From: Dehalococcoidia bacterium
GTDB lineage: Bacteria; Chloroflexota; Dehalococcoidia; E44-bin15
Assembly (NCBI GenBank): GCA_030638665.1
Contig: DAOWEF010000070.1
Location: forward strand, 1-16,336
DNA length: 16,336 bases
Reading direction: 5' to 3'
Shown here: positions 12,825-16,336 of the stretch, piece by piece
How positions within the stretch are numbered: position 1 is the first letter of the stretch
How the letters are laid out: every line of letters starts with the position of its first letter
Made by a program: the position numbers and the translations under genes
The notes under the pieces: model-generated
Database searches by the model: none
Seen by the model: the letters and a program-made list of their open reading frames with translations, nothing else
What the model was told of the DNA's origin: nothing

Positions 12825-12853
12825 TTGACCTCACCACCACAGGCGATTAGTAT
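12825..12853 (+). promoter_or_regulatory. Possible promoter of the ene-reductase pair
   Basis: TTGACC (12825-12830), a 17-nt spacer and TAGTAT (12848-12853). Transcription would start close to 12860, just past the ATG at 12859, which favours the downstream start at 12889. Confidence 0.4.
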
Positions 12854-12888
12854 AGATAATGGCTTTTTCGCCAGTATTGGAGTCGATA

Positions 12889-14964
12889 ATGACCAAGCTA
12901 AAGAGCCTGTTCCAACCGATCGCGATAGGGGAACTGGAGCTAATGAATAGAATAGTGATGACATGTGCCAATGCTAGCGGTGGCGGGGGCAAGCACGTAA
13001 TCAGTTATTATGCTGAAAGAGCGCGCGGCGGCGCTGGATTGCTTATCGTGGGCGGCATGTATACCTTCGATACCGGCCCGGTAAAAACTTTATATGGAGG
13101 GCGCAAGGACGTGACCCCAGGGGAGGCACGTGCCATCCGTGAATTCGCCCTCTATAGCGAGGAGCTACTACCCGGCTTACGCGAGTTCACCAAGACAATG
13201 CATGATAACGGAGCCAAGGTCACGGCCCAGCTTCTGATGACCTATGAATGGAAAAGGGACTGGAAGTCGAATAAAGAAGGCCCCACCGAGCTGGTAAGCC
13301 CATCGGGTGGCCCTTCCGGCGCTCGCCTGGGAGACACCAGGGCGGTGACCGTCGACGAGATCCACCAGATCGTTGAAGAGTACGGCGATGCGGCGATGAT
13401 AGCCCAGCAAGCCGGATTCGATGCGATAGAGATCCACGCCGGCATAGGCTACTTCCTAAATCAGTTCCTTTCGCCTCACACCAACAGGCGAACCGATGAA
13501 TATGGAGGGAGCCTGGAGAACAGGATGCGCATGCTGCTCGAGATCGTGGATTCGTGCCAGAAAAAGACAGGAAAAGACTTCCCCATTATCGCCCGCATCT
13601 CTGCCGAAGATTTCATTGAGGGGGGAAACACCCTTGAGGATACCAAGCCTATTGCTGTGGCCCTAGAGCAGGCGGGCATCGTTGCGATCGATGTGGAGAC
13701 AGGATGGCATGAGTCCCCTGTACCCATGGTCCAGCAGTGGGTAAAGCCTGGGGCCTTCGTTTACCTTGCCGAAGAGATCAAAAGGGTGGTAAACATACCG
13801 GTTCTGACCGCCTACCGTATATGGGACCCGGTTCTGGCAGACAGGATCATCGCCGAGGGGAGAGCTGACCTCGTGGGCATGGCGCGCTCTCTCGTCGCCG
13901 ATCCCGAGCTGCCAAATAAAGCCAGGGAAGGAAGGTTTGACGATATCAATTATTGCATAGCGTGCTGCCGCTGCCTGGATACGGCTATAGCGGGCGGGTG
14001 CCCGTCCTGCGCCGTCAACGCCAGGGTGGGGAGGGAGGCGGTATATATCATCGAACCCGCCGCCGAGAGCAAGAATGTGCTCATCATCGGCGGCGGCCCC
14101 GCAGGCATGGAGGCAGCCAGAGTGGCGGCGTTAAGAGGCCACAAAGTGACGCTCTGCGACAGGGGTCGAAGGCTGGGTGGGTCACTGCTATTGGCAGGCA
14201 TTATGAATCCGGAACTCCCCAAATTCCTCAAATACCTGACGCGCCAGGTGCGAAAGCTCCCTGTCGAGGTCAGGCTGAATACGGAGGTGGATACCTCCCT
14301 TGTTGAGAGGATGAAGCCAGACATGGTCATTGTAGCCACGGGGGGCATACCCCCCACCTTCGAGATGCCGGGGATCCATCTGGATAATGTGCTCACCAGC
14401 CACGATATGCTTATGGCAATGATCCGCAAGCCCAGAAAAGGTGGAGCTTCACAAAGGTTTATGTGGCGCTTAGGCTCCCTCGCCCTGAGATATCTGGATC
14501 AGCCAGCAATCATCAGATGGGCGCTGAGGTTCAGCTTCCCGTTCAAAAAGAGGGTCGTCATCATTGGTGGCGGGTTTGCTGGCTGCGAACTGGCGGACGT
14601 GCTGGCGGAGAGGGGAAAGGAACTAGCGCTTCTTGAGGAATCCAAACGGCTGGGTTTCGATATCGGGATCACCACTAGGTGGGTGGTCTTGATGAGGCTA
14701 TGGAAATCCGGCGTCAGAATGGAAAGGAATGCCAGGGTGGTGGAGATAACTGAAAAAGGGGTAAAGGCGATAGCAGGAGATTCTGAGGCGTTCTTTGAAG
14801 CAGATACGGTAGCGCTGACCCTGCCACTGGAAACGAACGATAAGCTTGCGGGGGAACTGGAGGAGAAAGGCTGGACCGTCCACAGCGTCGGCGACTGCAC
14901 CGCTACTGGTGGCAGGATTATGGAAGCTATGGCGGCCGGATTCCGCGCTGGCTATGAAATCTAA
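12889..14964 (+). CDS. FMN/4Fe-4S/FAD ene-reductase of the FadH / NADH:flavin oxidoreductase family (copy 1)
   Basis: Old-yellow-enzyme type reductase like 2,4-dienoyl-CoA reductase: an FMN TIM barrel reduces an activated C=C bond, with electrons from NAD(P)H passing through FAD and a 4Fe-4S cluster. The 691-residue protein starts with MTKLKSLFQPIAIGELELMN; the barrel includes IEIHAGIGYFLNQFLSPHTN and RTDEYGGSLENRMR. Cluster cysteines are Cys356, 359, 362 and 374 (C-x2-C-x2-C-x11-C; the E. coli FadH pattern has x3 in the middle). Two dinucleotide motifs follow (VLIIGGGPAGMEAA and VVIIGGGFAGCELA). The start at 12889 has GGAG six bases upstream and matches the next paralog. The frame extends to 12859. 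Substrate unknown. Confidence 0.9.
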   Translation: MTKLKSLFQPIAIGELELMNRIVMTCANASGGGGKHVISYYAERARGGAGLLIVGGMYTFDTGPVKTLYGGRKDVTPGEARAIREFALYSEELLPGLREFTKTMHDNGAKVTAQLLMTYEWKRDWKSNKEGPTELVSPSGGPSGARLGDTRAVTVDEIHQIVEEYGDAAMIAQQAGFDAIEIHAGIGYFLNQFLSPHTNRRTDEYGGSLENRMRMLLEIVDSCQKKTGKDFPIIARISAEDFIEGGNTLEDTKPIAVALEQAGIVAIDVETGWHESPVPMVQQWVKPGAFVYLAEEIKRVVNIPVLTAYRIWDPVLADRIIAEGRADLVGMARSLVADPELPNKAREGRFDDINYCIACCRCLDTAIAGGCPSCAVNARVGREAVYIIEPAAESKNVLIIGGGPAGMEAARVAALRGHKVTLCDRGRRLGGSLLLAGIMNPELPKFLKYLTRQVRKLPVEVRLNTEVDTSLVERMKPDMVIVATGGIPPTFEMPGIHLDNVLTSHDMLMAMIRKPRKGGASQRFMWRLGSLALRYLDQPAIIRWALRFSFPFKKRVVIIGGGFAGCELADVLAERGKELALLEESKRLGFDIGITTRWVVLMRLWKSGVRMERNARVVEITEKGVKAIAGDSEAFFEADTVALTLPLETNDKLAGELEEKGWTVHSVGDCTATGGRIMEAMAAGFRAGYEI

Positions 14965-15004
14965 ACGCCAGCCAACTCAACTCACTAACAAATAGGAGAG
15001 TGTA

Positions 15005-16336
15005 ATGACCGAGCTCAAGCATCTGTTCCAACCGATCCAAATAGGCACGTTGGAGCTGAAGAACCGGATAGTCTTCCTGGCAGCCGACACTGGCTATGGT
15101 GATAATGACATGGTTACCGACCGCCAGAAGAATTACTACGCCGTGCGGGCCAGGGGTGGAACAGGTCTCTTAATCACGGGCATGGTTTTACCTTCCAGTA
15201 TGGGGAAGCCCATCCCTGGTCGGATGGGGATCTATCACGATAGGTTCATCACGGGGCTTCGCCAGCTTGTCGATGTGGTGCACACTGAGGGAGCCAAGAT
15301 AGCGATCCAGCTAAGCCTCCAGTACTTTTGGGCCAGGGGCGAGGGCGCTCCCCTGGAGGAGGTTGGTCCCTCGGCGATCGCCACACGCCGCAACTCCCAA
15401 CCGCGCGAGCTCAACCTGGATGAGATCAAACAGATTATTAACGAATACAGCGAGGGAGCACGCCGGGCGCGGGAGGCAGGCTTCGACGCTGTAGAGCTTC
15501 ACTGTGGTATCGGCTATCTGATAAGCCGCTTTCTATCCCCCTGCACCAATAAGCGCACTGACGAGTATGGAGGCTCTCTGGAAAACAGAATGAGGTTTCT
15601 TCTTGAAATCATCGCCTCATCGAAAAGAAAGGCCGGCAGCGATTACCCCCTGTTATGTAGAATCTCCGCAGACGAGTTTATGGAAGGGGGACATACCCTG
15701 GAGGATACCAAAAAACTAATCCCCATCCTGGAGGGAGAGGGGGTTCATTGCCTAGATGTAGGAGCTGGGTGGCATGAATGCCGGACGCCCCTGGTTCACA
15801 TGTCGGTACCGCGTGGCGCCTTTGTCTACCTCGCTGAAGAGATCAAAAAGGTGGCCAAGATCCCGGTGGTCGCCGCCTATCGTATCAACGACCCCATCCT
15901 GGCAGACAATATTATCGCCGAGGGAAGGGCTGACCTCATCGGCATGGGGCGTGCACTCATCGTCGACCCGGAGCTCCCCAACAAGGCCAGGGAGGGGAGG
16001 CTTGAGGAGATCAGGCCCTGTATTGCTTGTGGGCACTGTCTGGACGTGGTCATGTTGGGCGCGCCGCTCGCCTGCGCGGTGAATCCACAGGTGGGCAAGG
16101 AGGCAGAATATACCAGCGTACCGGCGAAAACGCCGAAGAAGGTATTTGTCATCGGCGGCGGCCCTGCAGGCATGGAGGCTGCCGCGGGGGCGGCAGAACG
16201 GGGACACCAGGTCACCCTCTTTGAAAAGGGGGACCGGCTGGGCGGCAACCTTCTCCTGGCGGCAGTTCCCTCATATAAATGGGAGCTCAGCAATCTGACC
16301 AATTATCTAGAGACCCGGCTTAAAAAGAGCGGTGCC
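15005..16336 (+). CDS. FMN/4Fe-4S/FAD ene-reductase, tandem paralog (copy 2), 3' end outside window
   Basis: Starts at ATG 15005 with AGGAGAG five bases upstream; 444 codons lie in the window without a stop. The protein begins MTELKHLFQPIQIGTLELKN and parallels copy 1 throughout: CGIGYLISRFLSPCTNKRTDEYGGSLENRMR, RISADEFMEGGHTLEDTK, and the cluster cysteines Cys339, 342, 345 and 357 (again C-x2-C-x2-C-x11-C). The FAD motif VFVIGGGPAGMEAAAGAAERG is present, and the window ends soon after. It is 40 nt downstream of copy 1 in the same direction, so the pair is probably one operon. Catalytic-site loops differ (for example AADTGYGDND versus CANASGGGGK), which suggests different substrates. Confidence 0.9.
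   Translation, partial: MTELKHLFQPIQIGTLELKNRIVFLAADTGYGDNDMVTDRQKNYYAVRARGGTGLLITGMVLPSSMGKPIPGRMGIYHDRFITGLRQLVDVVHTEGAKIAIQLSLQYFWARGEGAPLEEVGPSAIATRRNSQPRELNLDEIKQIINEYSEGARRAREAGFDAVELHCGIGYLISRFLSPCTNKRTDEYGGSLENRMRFLLEIIASSKRKAGSDYPLLCRISADEFMEGGHTLEDTKKLIPILEGEGVHCLDVGAGWHECRTPLVHMSVPRGAFVYLAEEIKKVAKIPVVAAYRINDPILADNIIAEGRADLIGMGRALIVDPELPNKAREGRLEEIRPCIACGHCLDVVMLGAPLACAVNPQVGKEAEYTSVPAKTPKKVFVIGGGPAGMEAAAGAAERGHQVTLFEKGDRLGGNLLLAAVPSYKWELSNLTNYLETRLKKSGA

Overview
The window is bacterial DNA with dense coding, and its main theme is selenocysteine (Sec) biosynthesis. A complete Sec toolkit sits in about 8 kb: the tRNA for Sec (selC, 1263-1360, anticodon TCA), the elongation factor SelB (3521-5371), selenophosphate synthetase SelD (5375-6427), the selenium-linked protein YedF (6612-7193), a shortened YedE-type selenium transporter (7303-7605) and selenocysteine synthase SelA (7847-9208). 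SelD is itself a selenoprotein: codon 18 is an in-frame TGA followed by a bacterial SECIS hairpin, so ordinary gene calling loses its first 30 codons. The gene style (nuoA/nuoB of complex I, a PorB-like relic, Tat genes, B12-type radical SAM, tandem FMN/Fe-S ene-reductases, frequent TTG starts behind strong Shine-Dalgarno sites) suggests an anaerobic bacterium, possibly of the Chloroflexota/Dehalococcoidia. This placement is inference from protein style only.

Layout. 1-595 (minus): start of a complex I operon, nuoA then nuoB (cut by the window edge), with a good promoter at 631-659. 600-1262: gene relics and a small, possibly frameshifted membrane ORF. 1263-1360: tRNA-Sec. 1361-3520: an AT-rich, gene-poor stretch of about 2.15 kb with a small membrane ORF, a strong promoter, a cyclic-di-GMP-I riboswitch, a second truncated copy of that riboswitch, several very small ORFs and a terminator. 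It is bracketed by a 13-nt direct repeat formed by the 3' end of tRNA-Sec, which makes it look like a remnant of an element integrated at selC. 3521-7766: minus-strand selenium operon yedE'-yedF-selD-selB. 7808-9208: selA, divergent, perhaps leaderless. 9505-10937: tatA-tatB-tatC, a complete twin-arginine translocase. 10938-11085: a decayed copy of the nuoA 5' end and upstream region. 11114-12817: B12-binding/radical SAM protein. 12889-16336: two tandem paralogous ene-reductases of the FadH/old yellow enzyme type, the second running off the window.

How the genes work together: SelD makes selenophosphate, YedF and YedE probably handle selenium supply, SelA converts seryl-tRNA-Sec to selenocysteyl-tRNA-Sec, and SelB delivers it to UGA codons marked by SECIS hairpins. 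The Tat system is a plausible partner because Sec-containing formate dehydrogenases are commonly Tat substrates, but no such enzyme is in this window.

Most interesting new observation: the leader of the yedE-yedF-selD-selB operon holds a seven-codon mini-ORF with a strong ribosome site, ending in UGA, followed by a SECIS-like hairpin in nearly the same geometry as the real SECIS of selD. This could be a selenium-sensing leader.
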